Origin: Nectonema munidae
Taxonomy: Eukaryota > Nematomorpha > Nectonematoida > Nectonematidae
Reading direction: 5' to 3'
Assembly (NCBI GenBank): GCA_030549495.1
Contig: JAUIRK010000052.1
Span: 248,001-312,000, forward strand
DNA length: 64,000 bases
This document shows positions 34,001-49,000 of the stretch, piece after piece. Both the position numbers and the translations under genes were made by a program. The notes beneath the pieces were generated by a model, which did no database searches, had not been told where the DNA came from, and saw nothing but the letters and a program-made list of their open reading frames with translations. Position 1 is the stretch's first letter; each line of letters opens with the position of its first letter.

Positions 34001-37000
34001 TTGTTCTGAAGCTCACAATGGTAGTATTTGTACTAAAAAATTTGATCAAACTTTTTCATGTGCTAACTGTAAGTTTCATGCGCTTGAAAATGTGAATCAT
34101 TCAGCAATCGATTTTAATTGTCCTATTGTTAAAAAAAGAAATAGAGTTAAACTTAATACATCACATACCATGAATCTTGATTTAAGTTTTTTTTATCTAA
34201 CGCTGAATTTTCTTTTTTCAATGGTGATAATTTAAAGTCTACTTCTTTTTATTCTCAAAGAGAGCTGCATGCATGAATCAGAATTATTACTTGATACAAC
34301 CTCTTTTTCTGTTAGAAGCATTAGTGATATATGAAACTTCTTACAATCTAAAAAATAATGTTCTTTGCTTACAAGAGTGTTGGTTCAAAGATTTTTGTTC
34401 TTATCATATAGATGATTACATTTTTTTGGTTTTTGTTAGTGGTTTATCATTACATAGTGGATTAGCCTTCTTTGTAAATAAAAAGCTAAATTACAAAATT
34501 ATCAAAAAATTTTCTTCTCGAGAAAGTTTTGAATATTTTCCTATTGAACTGTCTCTTGGAAATCAACAGTTTCTGACGATAAACAATTTCTATCGGGCTC
34601 CACATAATTTATCATCAAACATAGATTTGTTTCTTTCTTATATTGACGACCTTATCTTTAATTGCAAATCATCAACCACAAATATTATTCTTGGTGACTT
34701 CAATTTAGATGTCTTTAAGAAAAACAATAAATTTTGTGAACACTGTTTACTCTAATGGTTTTAAAATTTGTATTTCATCGCCGTCTCGTTCCAGTTCAGG
34801 GACATGTATTGATAACTTGCTTATTTCAAATTATTTGAAAGAATATAAAACCAGTGTTTTCAATACATGCATTTCAGATCATTTGCCTATTATTTTATCG
34901 CTTAGCCTAAAAAGGGTACATTCATTCAATAGTAAGAAAACTCGTTTTCATTTTGATGAAAAAATCTATCTTGAAAAATATTTTGCTTTTGATTGGAATC
35001 GTCTTATGCATAACAATTGCAATGACTTTTAGAATCCATAAACAGTTCTCTATCAGAAATGATAAGATCTTCAAGCAAAGAAACTTATGTCAATTCTGGT
35101 AAAAAGTTTAGACATAAACAACAAAGTTGGATGACAAATGAGGTATTATTTTTAATTAATAAAATAGATAAAGTTTTTTCTAAATTGAAAAATAATGATA
35201 TTTCTACACTCTACAGTCACTACTTTCAAAAGACTACGAAATTATATGAAAAAAAGATTATTTTTTTGAAAAAAGAGTGTAATCTAAACAGTTTTAAACA
35301 AGTATAGGAATTTCATAATGCCAGTGTTTTTTAAACTTTTCAATATGTCGGCCTGCATTTTTAAAATTTATGATAATCCGGTCCAAATCAAGAAAAGTTT
35401 GGTGAACCGTGGACTAGACCAACGTTTTTCAAACTTTTTTTACTGCACCCATAGCAAGAAGCACAGTTTGCATCGCGACCCATAATACTTAGGTGTAAAA
35501 AGACAAATTCTGATCACTACGTTCATTTATTCAGCACCGACAATTCATATAGGTATTTTAATACTTTTAGATTTTCTTCACTTTGCTCTCTCTTGATTTC
35601 CTCTTTTTTGTCACGACCCATTTTATTTTTCACCTGACTCAATGAAGGGTCGGGACCCACAGTTTGAAAAACGCTGGACTGGACTATAAGTAGACATAAT
35701 AGTTTCAGAGTAGATTACAATGAAAAAAACTTGACTTATATTCAAGGATATACACTAACTATTATAAATTAATAAGTTAGTAATTTTTATTAACAAAATA
35801 ACTAGTTAAACTAACTAACAAATCATCAAGCTAAAAAAAGTTTAATGAATGAAAAAATGCACACATTAATGTTTAGGTATTTATAATTTATTATCACAGA
35901 AGGCAAATCAATGAGTTGTTTTTAACTGCATTGCTACGCAACAAATTTACATTGTTTAGCGTTCGAGTAAGAGATTATTTACGTTGTAGAAATTTTTCTT
36001 AATTGATTAGGCCTTGCCTGAGATATTTTTTTAAAATTCATTGAAAATTTATATCTTGAAAGGACAATTCGATACCACTTTCCTCTCTTTCTGCTCAAAG
36101 AGAAGAAAATTATATGTGAAAACTTTTATTTATTCAATTAAGTTAAAATTATGTTTTTTTTCTTAACTAAACTAAGAGTAAATTACTTTCTTTTTATATA
36201 CAATCAGAAGTCGTTTATCCGATAACCCCGCTAACCGACACACTACTAACAGTAACGGATTGTTTTCAATGATTTTTCCCTCTTTATTGTGACTTTCAAA
36301 TTCCGACAGGGAAAGTGCTTCAAGTCAAAAAAATTTCGTTTAAACATGCTTGTAGAATTTGTTAATCCGACAGACAAAATATTAAAATTCTATTTTTCAT
36401 AATACATTTCTAGGATTGCCCGTGCGATAGTACTTGCAATAGTTTCCATATGTTTGTAGGGGAATCTTAGTTCATACCTAAAGATAATGCATGGCCGACC
36501 AAGTAGTTTCTTTACTTTTTCCATCTCTTTGGCGTAGGATAGAAGAATCATTTGTCAAAGATTTTTTGACAGTAAACATAAATATTATATATACTTCATT
36601 TAATGAATGACATTTTGGTTTAAGGCATTGATTCTTTATAAATTTCGTAAATCCGACAAGAATATGTGTGAAACCAAGAGTGTCGAATAAACGAGGTCTG
36701 ACATAACATACACACACGTGGATTTTTCTGGACTAGATTCAGAACGCAAAGTCATAAAATATAGTTTCGACTCTGACGCAAAACTCCTAATTACAAGAAA
36801 TAAATTAAATTGTATAGCAAGAGATCCTTCCGCACAGACAACTTTTATTTACCAAATAACATTAGTATGCACCACATAATTAAAATTACAGCTTCATATT
36901 TTATATCTAAAAAAGTGAAACTCTGTGTGTGTGAGAGAGAGAGAGACAAAAGTTCCACTTTTAACGAGACACTTAAAGTGTAAGAAATATTAAACATAAA

Positions 37001-40000
37001 AGTTTTAAGTTGATAACTTATCTCTCAAAGGGAAAAACCTTGAGAAGTTTGGATATTTATCTTCTCAAAAAAGAGGATTTCAAAGATAAAAATTGATATA
37101 AATGAAAAAACATGAATAGATGATGGCATAAAACGTGTAAGGATGAGGAGAGATGAAATAGCAAAATTACCATAACTCATAAACACTATAATCACAATTC
37201 CACTCAATGTTCGTTGATTCAGCAAACAGATATAAAGAGGAGACTGAGGGTTCCAATTTGTTAGTTGTGCACACACACACACAAAAATGAGGAAACTATA
37301 TTTGACTTTTAAAAATTGAATGATAAATCCGTTAGCAAAAACTCTTAGAGATTGTAAAGAGACTAGAAACAATGTTTCTGAGAATAACAAGTCCTGTTCA
37401 TGAGTAGAAAGAAAAATAGAAAGGTTATATAAAATTTCTTATTTCATTATAAAATGCTTCTCCGTTAATGCATTTAGAAATACGAAGAGTCTCGAAAAAA
37501 GAGACGAAAGCAGTCGGATATTTAAAACATATTTTGCCCACGTCCTCTCTCAACTTTTCATAGAAAAAACTCAATCACCAGGAGTCTCACTCAAGTGAAA
37601 TAGTCAATTCAATTAAGTCTGACAACTCAAATTCGGATAAGTCGAAATTTCGCTTAATTCGACATTGAATCGCGGTCTCGCTCCCAGTGATATCTCCCAT
37701 ATGTTAAATTCTTCGTTTAACGCAAAGTCGGATAAGTAAAAATTGAGCTGAACTCAAAGCAATTCATGTGTCTTTTGATGTCAATTTACATGCCTTTGAA
37801 CTTGGGTAAACTCCAACTCCAATTATTCTCAATAAGATTTTTATATGCTATGTGTGAATTGCAGTACATCATCGTTCTAAGCTAAATATTTCTGATGTTT
37901 GAATGCCAAGTTTCAATAATTCAATAGAAGTGTGAATCACACATGCATGCATTCATTCATTCATTCATTTCGTTGTAGAACGTTATCAGCAGTGAGACAT
38001 TTGCAAAACGAATAAGTTGTGACATCTTTTCCATGCAATTTATCGTATTTTTGTATGTATTCGATCTTGTTCATTTTTATAAAATCGCATGCATATATTC
38101 GAAATATTTTTTTTCTGAAGTTTTGCTCCCTTAAATCAGTGCATAGGTAGTATCGTAGAATGGTCATGATCAAAAGTCGAACTACATGACACTGCAACTT
38201 TGTTTAACTTGAAATAATTTGATGGGTCTCCAGGACTTCGAGTTAACGGGAGTTTAGTGTACTGCAGCGGTACTCGAGTTCAAAGATTGCAAAAATGCAC
38301 AATGTTTCAAAAGAAACGCCACATGTGATAAGTTGCACAACATTCGTTTTAAAGACAAAATTGAAAAAAGCAAACCTTTCCAGTATCGACAATGTCTTCG
38401 ATGAGAAAGATATGACGCGCTTCTACCACAATGTCATTCGTTAAAGATACGATGCATTTTCCAACCTTATTGGAGTACTCGGGTGATACACACACATCTT
38501 GTTGAAGATATTCTCTGTAAATATTAGTAATCGTTAAGAACCAAATTTCGGATATAACAAATCATTTTGATTTTAATTTGTACTTCCAAGCCAGTTATAA
38601 GAATCCCCTTATATCGAAAGAAGTCATTTTTATGGAAATTTGGATATAAAATGTAACCCAAACCTTTAACCCATTTAAGACCAAACAAAGCAGACGATAT
38701 CTAAAAAAACGCAGACGATTTATATTCAAAGTCATTGAAAAAAGCAGACGAAGATGAAATTACTTATGTTCCAAAATAGGAACATTGGTCGTAAATGGGT
38801 TAAAGCAGGGATGCAGAGTATTAAAATTATTAGGGGGGCTTATTTTAAAAGAATTTGCGTGTGAAAGCCAACCGTATAAGAAGTAAAGTAACATGGATAG
38901 TCTACTCACAAGACAAGCAAGTCTTTTAACGATTTAAAATTGAGAAAATTGAAAATTATTGTTAGAGGAGAAAGGATTTTTCACCGCTCTTGAAATATCA
39001 GATGTGCAACGTTGCTTTAAAGTTTGAAATTCATTATAAATTAATGGGATATAAGGCATTCAATTATGTATTCTAATCGCTACCACGAAGGTTAAAACCG
39101 GATGTTTTGATTACCATTTCCAAAATTAATACTTATTAATTTTAAGCAAAACAAAAGCTAATTTTCTTCAATTTTTATACTTTTATTTTTCTGCGTATAA
39201 GCAATTACGGTTATAACAAAATTTTGTTTGTCTTGTAATTTCGCTACATTCAGATATGGTAGGACAGGGGTGAATTGGGAAGTAAAGGCGACTCATATTC
39301 CAGTCCTGTTTTTATTTTATCTGCTTGGTCGAAGCAGTGATTCTCAAAAATATATCAAAACTTTTCCTCAAGAAAAGTATATTTTTTATTCAATAAACAT
39401 TAAAATTTTATTTTTTCAATTTGGACCGTTGGCAAAAATTTCCTAATATGGACACCTATAAAAATATTGCTGACCCTTTGGGAGCACACATATGGACCAC
39501 GTGGAGAAACACTGGCCTAGAGGTAAAGAAAAATGTCTTAGATTGATGTGAATTGCAATATATAAAACGGACTTACTTGAAAACATGGCCGTCTTTAGAT
39601 TTATTTAGCGTGTTCGCAACACTTTGGTAAACGTAAAAAGATGTCGTTGCACAGAGGAGAGCAAGACAGGCGTACGCAAAAACCGAAATGACGGAGTATG
39701 ACGCCAAAAAGAAGAGAAGCAAAGCGATGCAAATGAAGACAACGGCAGTTTCTTTTGGATTTCTCCAATAGATCAAATCTTTCGCTAAACTCACGTCAAA
39801 GAAAAAATGCAATTGAAAAATATTTAGAAATAATAGATTTGCCATAAATAATTGGAATATAATTAAAAATGGAACATTTTATCTAATTAGGAAGTTTAAA
39901 AATCAAAAGCAAAATTATAGCAAAATTAAGTGAAACAGAAAAGCAATTCAATGGAGACGAAATGACAGGTGAACGATACTGAAAGCGATGAAATCGAGTT

Positions 40001-43000
40001 GTCATACAAAACCTCGGGAGATTGAACACGGGGAACAAGCATCAGTTTAGTTGGTATAGCCTTTTAGTTGGTTTAGTTGGTATTTTTTTATGAATGCAAA
40101 TGTCAAAAAAAGATTTTTGTTCAAAGTGAATATTTAAAACAAATTTTTTATGTAAAATACAAAAAAAAAGGAAAATATTTTAGAAAATTTCGCACCTCCT
40201 CAATAACTTCAATGATCAGTGGGACTCTTTTTTCCATAATAAACATAACTTACTTGTTAATCTACATCAAATAAAGAATACGTATTTTTTGTTTTTATTT
40301 CAATTTGCCAACAAAAAGGCATGGTAGAAAATTAAAATTTTTTTTTTCGTCTTTAAAACTTAATTAAATAGGGCGAAAGTCGTTTCATTTTATCAAGCAA
40401 ATAAATGTGAGGGAAAGAGAGAGGAGTTATTTGAATATTTTTAACAGAGATGTAGTCGGAGGAACGTTAGATCCTCAAGATACAAAATTTAATCACGCTC
40501 AACAGCCACGAATATTTCTACGCAAAATGGTTTCCATGGATGCTTGTATAAGGCGTAAAAATGCATGTGACATATTCGAGCATATATATTTACATAGCCT
40601 TTTGGTATAAGGATTCAATCACACAAACCCGGGTACATGAAATTCAATGGAATAACATGATGTGTATGAACTATAGAGTAAATACTTTTACCATGAAAAA
40701 CTCCATTAAAAACATCACTGTTATATCAGATGGAAGAAAAATGGAGGACGATCACGAAAATTCGAATATCGTAATAGTGATGCACACAAAGAGAGGAGGG
40801 AGGGCGGTCCGCCAGGGACGCAGAATTTATTTGTATAATGTATCAACAATAAAGATAAATGATATTTGGGACTTAAATAAAGTTTTGCTACACATTTTAT
40901 TCCAATTTTCCCCTCATATATACCTGTATTGTGAAGTTTTAGATCTTCGTGTTCCTGTATTTTTGAAGAATAGGTATTTTGAAGGGCTATTTGAAATTTT
41001 GAGGGGCGCCAAAATTAGCATACCCCAAGAAGATTTCAATAATACAATAAAATATTTTTAACAAGTATCATAAAATGTAAAAATATGATTTAATATATTG
41101 TTATAAAAATAGTGGAAATACAAATCCCTAAAAAATAATTATGTGAGTGGATATGAGCAAGGCATAAAATACGATTTTCTCCAATTTTTTGCGCATTCAA
41201 AAATTTATGGAGAAATTGAAAAATTGCAAAATTTCAAGAACAATTCCAACAAATTTGAAGATAAAATATTTTCTACTCTTTGAGTGAAAGTTTCAAAAAA
41301 ATCAATGGTCGAAAATTCATCGAAGATAAGAGAATACCTTTGGCTTTCGCAGATTCCACTTTAAATTCCGATGTTGGCGTGACGATATCTTCAACTAAAA
41401 AGAGCAACAAAATATATAAGTGTAATCATTTTTTTCTATCCAAATGTGAAACTTTTAAATACAAAACTTTTTTAAAGGAAAGTTAGCGACAAAGATTTTA
41501 AGCGTTGCAAGCTAAAATGAGATATATTTAAAAAAAAATGTTAACTTATGAATCAAAAATAATATATAAAAAATAAATCAGAAGAGAAAAAATCTACATA
41601 TTTAAAGCTGCTATATATGCTTTTATTTTTAAATCAAATATACAAAAAAAGAGAAGGATATCCTAAAAAATTTAGAAAAAAAATTCATTATCTGGGATAG
41701 AGAATAAAAGCGAATTTTATGTATGCACAAGAGAGATCAGGTGCTATTGGGTTCAATTATTGGCATCACTCATGCATAGTTGAAAAATGATGTTCAACTG
41801 AGCTATGGTTTAAGTATACTAATAGGAAAGCAAACTTTTCTATACTTAAAAAAGTAATCGGGTTGTGTACGAACCAAACGAAATAAGTAGTTGTAGAAAC
41901 TCCGACTCCACGTGCTTACATATATCCGAATACGAATCCGAATTTTAGGAAATTTTATCAGATACCAACTTCGACTGCTATCTCTAAAAGTCCCAATTCG
42001 ACCAAGTCCGAATCTCGGTGACCGAACAACTCTGGTCACCACACTCTTAACCGGTTATCGACCACAGCCAATATATGTTGACTTTACAAAAATGTGAATC
42101 GTCTACGTTTATTAGCTTTTTAATACAAATATTCTCTGCTTTACACTAGATATCGTTTGATTATTTTGGTCGTTAACGGGTTAAAAATCACAACTCTATT
42201 TTTTTCATATTGTGGTAGTGTCAAAGAGTTTATATTCTTCATGAAGTATTCACTCATAAAGTAAAAATCAAATTTTATAGACCGCTTAAAATTTCCAATC
42301 TAGACCTCGAACAAAGAAAAGTTCTTTCTGACTAACTCTCGATAAGTTACAGCTGCTTTCTTTTGAAAGTGAGAATCGAAGGTGAGACTTCTATCGTTTA
42401 AAAAGGATTCAAAGAAAGGCAACAGCAAGGAAGGCATATAAAAGAAACATATTTAGCTTCTAGATTTAACTGGTATCGACCACAGCCGACTTTACAAAAA
42501 TGTGAATCGTCTGCGTTTATCAATGCTTTTTAATACAAATCTTCTCTGCTTTACACTAGATATCGTCTGATTATTATTCTGGTCGTTAACGGGTTAATAT
42601 TGGAGCTAAATTGAATAATGAAAAAATTTTAATATAAATAAAAATAGAGTTAGCGCTCCTCAAAGTGTAGGTAGTAGATCCCCTTCAACCAAGAGGCGTG
42701 TTTTGAAAATTTACGAATAACAATTATTAGGTATAGAATTTTTTCAAATTGAAACAAAGAAATAATTTGTATAATTTATATATAATATATAGCATGTAGC
42801 TATAAATTTTGGATATCCAAAAAAAGTTTAAATTCTCTTCCTACGATTTGAATTTGTATTCGAGTATAGATAATGTTAGAACATGATTATGGCATCACAA
42901 TTGATTTCAGTAAAATCAAACTGAAAATTTATATTTGGAAGATAAACATCAAACTTGAGGGTGTCGCATGGAAGTCTATGCATTTTTTAAAAACATAGAC

Positions 43001-46000
43001 GAAAGAAATTAAAGCATTGTGTATGAAAAGGTTGAGAAAATTGATTTATACTAAGTGATCGACAAATCATACAGTATTTTCCAAAAAATATGATAAAAAA
43101 AGATATATTCACTGATAAGCTTCGAAAATCAAAGCAAAACGATCACAAACTTGATGAATTAGGCCTAATAAAAAAGGACGAGAAATTTAAAAAAAAATAT
43201 ATATATATACTTTTGGCCTTCACGTCAACTCCTTTAGAATCTTCACTCAATGACGGCAACAATTCATCTAAGAATTTATTGAAAAGAAAAAATGGTGTAA
43301 ATATGTGACATAGCCAGGATTATTTGTGGACCCTTTCAGGCGGTCAGTAGTGAGTGACGCTAATTAATATCCGCAAAACAATTGGGGAGACAATAATCTA
43401 GAGGAGGCCAAGAAATTGGATTACCATTAGATATTAACAAATGTATAAAATTTATCATCTATTTGGCATAGAATCAAACAGAGATATGATTAAGGCTTGT
43501 TTACCCATGTCAGGTCCGCACAATGGGAGGATGATATACGTTGAAAAAATGACAAGAGACCGGTATTAGCAGGTTTTGTAAAATTTCATATAATTTGACA
43601 TTTACATTGCAGTGCAAATGGCAGCATAGCTTCCAAAATCCAGCATATATGAAGTTTAGTTATCCAATAGAGGAGATAAATTTTCGTTGATATTTACACT
43701 AAAATTCATGATTCAATTGAAAAAGATTTAACTATCTCAAAATATTCAAAATATAAAAAAAAGGGGGGGAGGGGTTGGAAGTCATAGGCTTATACAAAAA
43801 AAATAAGAACGGGACACAGGCGAACTCGATCAAACGGTTGTGGGTGAAAAAGGGCTTCATAAAGTGGCTCCGTGAAGTGATCTATCTAGACAAGCATAGT
43901 TTTGAAATGAGATTGTGAACTGCCTTTGGTGGAGTTGATTGTAAACTTCAGATAGGCGACACTTTAATATTTTTGGATGATGAATAAATACGATTAACTT
44001 GAAACAGGCAAAGAGATGATGGGGCGGAATTTTAATGAATAATCATGAAATGAAATGAAATTCTAAATGTTTTGTGACTGTAATTTACATAAAACTCTTA
44101 AAGCGCCAAAACACAATCCTTTTGCACGCACGCAAAGAGTAGTAGAAGAGGAATGATGTATATCCTACATGGATACGTGCATATAAAACAAGCAGCCCAT
44201 ATAGAAACCAAGAAATAAATAAGAGATAAAGAAAATTGAATAGCAAAAATGCACACATCCTAACATATTTCATAGAAAAGGAAAGATAAGAAGAGACGAG
44301 TAGTGAGTAACAAACAGGAATTCAATAACACAAGAAGGAATCGCATAGCAATGATAAGAGCAATTGTATATATAGAGATGAGTGTAGTAGAATAGAAATG
44401 AGAATGCACCAATTAAAAGAGCTGAACAATGAATAAATAGCAAAGATTTTGGATGGAAATTATTCTCAATTCAATCAGACGATATCTAATGTAAAACAGA
44501 AGATTTGTATTAAAGAGCTTTGATAAACGCAGACGATTTTATTTTTGTAGTCGACTATAGTCGACATTGGACGTTAACGGTTTAAAAATTACAAAATCAG
44601 AAAAAAATTTGAGTGCATAAACTTTGAATTTTTAACCCATTAAGCCCCAATGCTCCCATTTGGGAACATAAGTAATTTCATCTTCGTCTGCTTTTTCAAT
44701 GACTTTGAATATAAATCGTCTGCGTTTTTTAGATATCGTCTGATTTCTATGGTACTTAATGGGTCAAGCATTTTTTAGAACAGGGTGAACGAAATTATAT
44801 TTTACTGTGTAATACATTTTTTGCGTATCACTGAGAAAAATGGTACAAATTTAATGATACAAGAAGACATGAAAAATATATGCCCAATACCTAAGAGTAC
44901 GATTTATCAACTTATGAGCTTCTTCTCTACACAAAATAAAAATAAGAAATCAGTATCATTGAGACTTTCATAATTTTTCGTCGATCAAAAATATATATTT
45001 CAAAAAATTGTCATTTAATCAAAAATGCCTATTTCCTCATAAAAGCTATCAGAATTTCTATATAGTCAGACCTCGTTAATCCGACATCGTCGGTACCTAA
45101 GTTTTTTCTGTGGGATAACGAAATATCGGATTATTGAAGTTTGTTGTAGTGTAACTTCAAATTTCTATAGAAACACTCAGCTCAAGCATAAATATTTATA
45201 TTCTTGTCAAACAGAGTGTAAAAAGTATAAAAAAAATTATTTTAAAAATATCTTTCAAGCTTTTTCAAAAAAAATCTTTAATAGAAGTCGAACTTTCAAT
45301 TGATTTTGGTTGTAAATCCTAGTATAAAGCCATTATATTGTGGTGATGACGAAAATGTAGTTTCGGGTTGCACTCAATGAAATTCAAAACGGTTGAAAAT
45401 GCTTTTCTGGCTTCAACTAAAGTAGTTGGAGGTTTATATTCATCATCTTCATCGTCTTTCAAATTTTTGTCACTTTCTACTTCAGAAGATGAAATCAAAG
45501 TGATGATTTGTTACTCAGTTAAAATGTCAGCTGTTTCAATGTTAGCATCAACATTTGCATAACCGCTTGCTGACATTACTTCCTCAAACTCCTGTTCGAG
45601 GCGAATGAGTAATTCTTGAAACTCACATAAATTTGTGTTTTCTGTATCTCTATGTTCATTAACATGTGTCACATTCATTGTAAGGTAAAATTTAGCAAGA
45701 ATGCCTGTATGTCTCCAACAATTTACGACTGTAGTCTGTTCAACCAAACCCCAGGCATTATACACCATACCAAGTGCTTGCCTTACGCTTACTTTCAAAT
45801 CTTCTTTATCATCAATACATTGGATGAAATGGCGTGTAATGAATTTACGATAATGTAATTTAAAGTTACATATGATGCCAGCATCCATTGGTTGGATGTG
45901 TGAAGTGGAGTTTGGTGGCAAAAAAAACTATCCTGGTGTTTGTGAGCTTTAGTCCAGCTTGTTTGTGACTGGTGGCATTATCGCATACTAGAATCACTTG

Positions 46001-49000
46001 TTTTTGGCATCTCTCGTGAGTCTGTCAAAGTCTTTAAGCTAAGTCCTAGAATCACAGTAGCAATGATCTGTCACACGTCCTAGAATCACAGTAGCAATGA
46101 TCTGTCACACGTCCTAGAATGTGGCGTCCTAGATTAAGAGTATCTAGAATCCTACGTCTCGAGCGAAGCGAGAGACAAACACAGGGACCGTCTAGTTTGA
46201 ATAATAATCACAATAAACTTTGGGATCGAAATTTTTGCCAAAGCATCGTGGGCGAGCAAATTTTGCGATTACAAGCGGTTGTTTGTGTGTGCCACTAGCG
46301 TTGGCCCAAAGTGCCACTGTAAGACGTTCTTTGTTCTTTTTCTTACCTTTCTTGGCTCCAGTTGCGAGAGTAGCATTCGGCTCCAAACGAAAAAAGAGAC
46401 CAGTTTCATCCATGTTATAGATGTTTTCTGGATCATAATTTTGAAGATCATTCTGCATTTTTGTTGAACTTCATTCATGCTACAACTGGAGCTTTCTCCA
46501 TGTTTAATAAAAAATTTGATACCATGAAGTTTTTTGAAACGGTCAAGCCAACCGCTAGAGTATTTGAACTCGTTTCCAGCATTCAGATCTTTTCCAAATA
46601 CGCGAGCCTTAGAAATGAGAATATCATCATTTATTGAGGCGCCACGAGCTGATACGTCCGTAAACCACATATACAAAGCACTTTCCATTGCTTGTTGTTT
46701 TGCACTACGCAAGCGAAGTACACTTGTTTCATTGGTATCCATATTCAACACTTTTCTTTTTTAGACAAAATATTACTTATTGTCGAACGGCCAATGATTG
46801 TTTGATAAATATTTGAAAAGTGTGAAAAGTTTGAAAGTGTTGAGTGGATCTGGGGTGATCTGATTTGTACGTGCATATCTCACGTTTTTGATTTACAGAT
46901 AAGTCCACACATGATCGTTTAGTAGAGTGGAAGATGCTACTGGAATTTTCTTGGGATTGATTAGACATTTAACTTTATCAGTGGAACGCCTCTGTACTTT
47001 CAAATAGATGTTCAAATTAAATAAACTCGTTAAAAGGAAAAGAATATTTTAAAAGTTTTTTTCAATGAACTAGACGTAAGAAAGACTAAATATACGTAAT
47101 TGATTATACATTTTTTATAATTCTTAGTACAAACATCATGTAGCAATCACTTTCATTAGTTTGCACATGTGACTGATGATAAAAATCATAAATCATAAAA
47201 AAGTCATCTTCTTTAGATAGAAAAGTGCAGTTTGCTTATTTGTTGTTATTTGTCATAATAAGTCTCCTCTATATTATATGATGTATTCAGCGGAAATATA
47301 AAATAAATTGTATCGGATTAACAAGATTTACAGAACAGGGTGAGAACATTTTGTTTGATGAGAACGGTCTCAGAGTATGAAGGTCGGTATAACGGGGTTA
47401 AATTCATTATGGAAAATGGTCACCATAAAAAGTGTGTCGGATAGCGAGGTTGTCGTATAAACGGGATCTGACTGTATATAACTTCAACGTCAACTTTTGC
47501 TTGTATAAAGTATAAAAATCAATCTTAAGATATTTCCGATTTAGATACTCAATATTTTTTATATTTATTTGGATGCGTGAGTAAGGTTGGTTAGATACTG
47601 GGTTTGAATAAATGAAAGTCTTGAGTTGTTCGATCTCGCTTCAAGTCTACATTCCCCAAAGTTCGATACAAGCTGGGTAATTGTGCCTTCTCGATGAAAA
47701 TACCTTATAGCAATAAATTTTTTATTGGAAATTTACTTTTCTATTCAAATGTCTTATCACTCAAATTTCGGAAGCAAGATTACAAAATAATTGATTCTGG
47801 GCAAAGCGAAAATCAATAATTTTTCCCATAAATTCCAACGAAATTCCAGAAAGACAAAAATCCAGGAACAGTACTCTTGACCCATTTAAATCTCCAACTC
47901 CGACTACGCAACCCTGACTAGTATTTAGGGAAAATTAGATATTCAATTATCCGAGATTATTTTAGGTTTTTCATTACGTCTAAGTTTTTTAATAATATTG
48001 AAAAATAAATTTTTAAAGTTGTTTCATGACAAAGCTTTCCGGTTTTTGAGAGAGTAAAGTTTTAAAAAAATTTACGAAAAATATATTCAAAATTGAATTC
48101 TCAAAATTTCAATAATTAACTAAAGATTTTGAAGACTTATGCTTTCTCTTTCAAAGAAAATTTTATATTTAAAAAAAATTCAAAATTTCAAAGAAAATTT
48201 AATTTCTGGGGATATCGATGTCCAAATGGTCGTGAAAGGGGTTAAAATGGAGCGATGGTAACAAAATACCAATTTTCACCTGAAGATCTGTGGCCTTCAG
48301 AAGTCCACCTGAAAATCAGTCACAAGATACCTCCTCTGGAAGATAATTTATCTTTCTAAATTCTAGACTGCAAGTATCTGGTCTACTTTTTATTTTATTT
48401 TTTTATCTTTATTTACTAGACACGTTTTCATCTCACTCGTAAAAATGATTTTAAAATTGCAAAATATACAATTTAAAATTACTATAAAGAAAAAAAGTGT
48501 GTGTCGAAAGGAGAATCAAATATGCTACTAATTTAAAACCACAAAAATGAAATTACATAAAAATGGCGTTGTAATAGTTTATTATATATTTAATAATATG
48601 TATAGAGAACAAAAATTCTTAACTTTGAAGTGAAGTTTATACTTTATACAACTAGGCTAAAAAGTCTTTTAGCAGACTTTTTGTTGCCTCGCAGTTTTGC
48701 AACTGAAAAAATTCTGAAGGTGATTTTTTTTTACTTTAAGGATTTAATATTTAATAATAACTTTGACGTTGAAAAGAAATTTAATAATTTTTAAGTTTGT
48801 TAAAGCCAACTTTATTATGAAGTGATTTTTTCGATTTTTATTGACATAGAAATATATTTGCAACTTTATTGACCTAAAAAGCTTCAGGAAAAAAAAAGGA
48901 AAAAGTCAAAATAGAAGCAGCTAATTGGTAATTAGTGGCTTTTTTGGGGTTCCAAGAAAAATTTACTTTGTTGACTTTTGTTCGCCTTGTTTATAACTCA

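Larger units (their letters stand above)
45063..47474 (-). mobile_element. Tigger (pogo-group) transposon, ~2.4 kb
   Basis: The ends TAGTCAGACCTCGTTAATCC and, inverted, CAGTCAGATCCCGTTTATAC agree at about 19 of 24 positions and end in CGACA. TA flanks both sides. A pogo/CENP-B-like transposase lies inside on the minus strand, disrupted by a Helitron-like fragment at 46037-46195. The element sits in reticulon intron 1 in the same orientation as the gene. Confidence 0.85.

Noticed and set aside
37025-37390. Minus-strand hydrophobic 121-residue frame as an extra reticulon exon
   Set aside because: It does not align with the reticulon domain, and exons 3 and 4 already join in phase without it.
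40561-41061. Plus-strand 166-residue frame as a new gene
   Set aside because: No domain, no composition shift and no splice or homology support. In a 64-kb AT-rich window a frame of this length can occur by chance. Kept only as an unassigned note.
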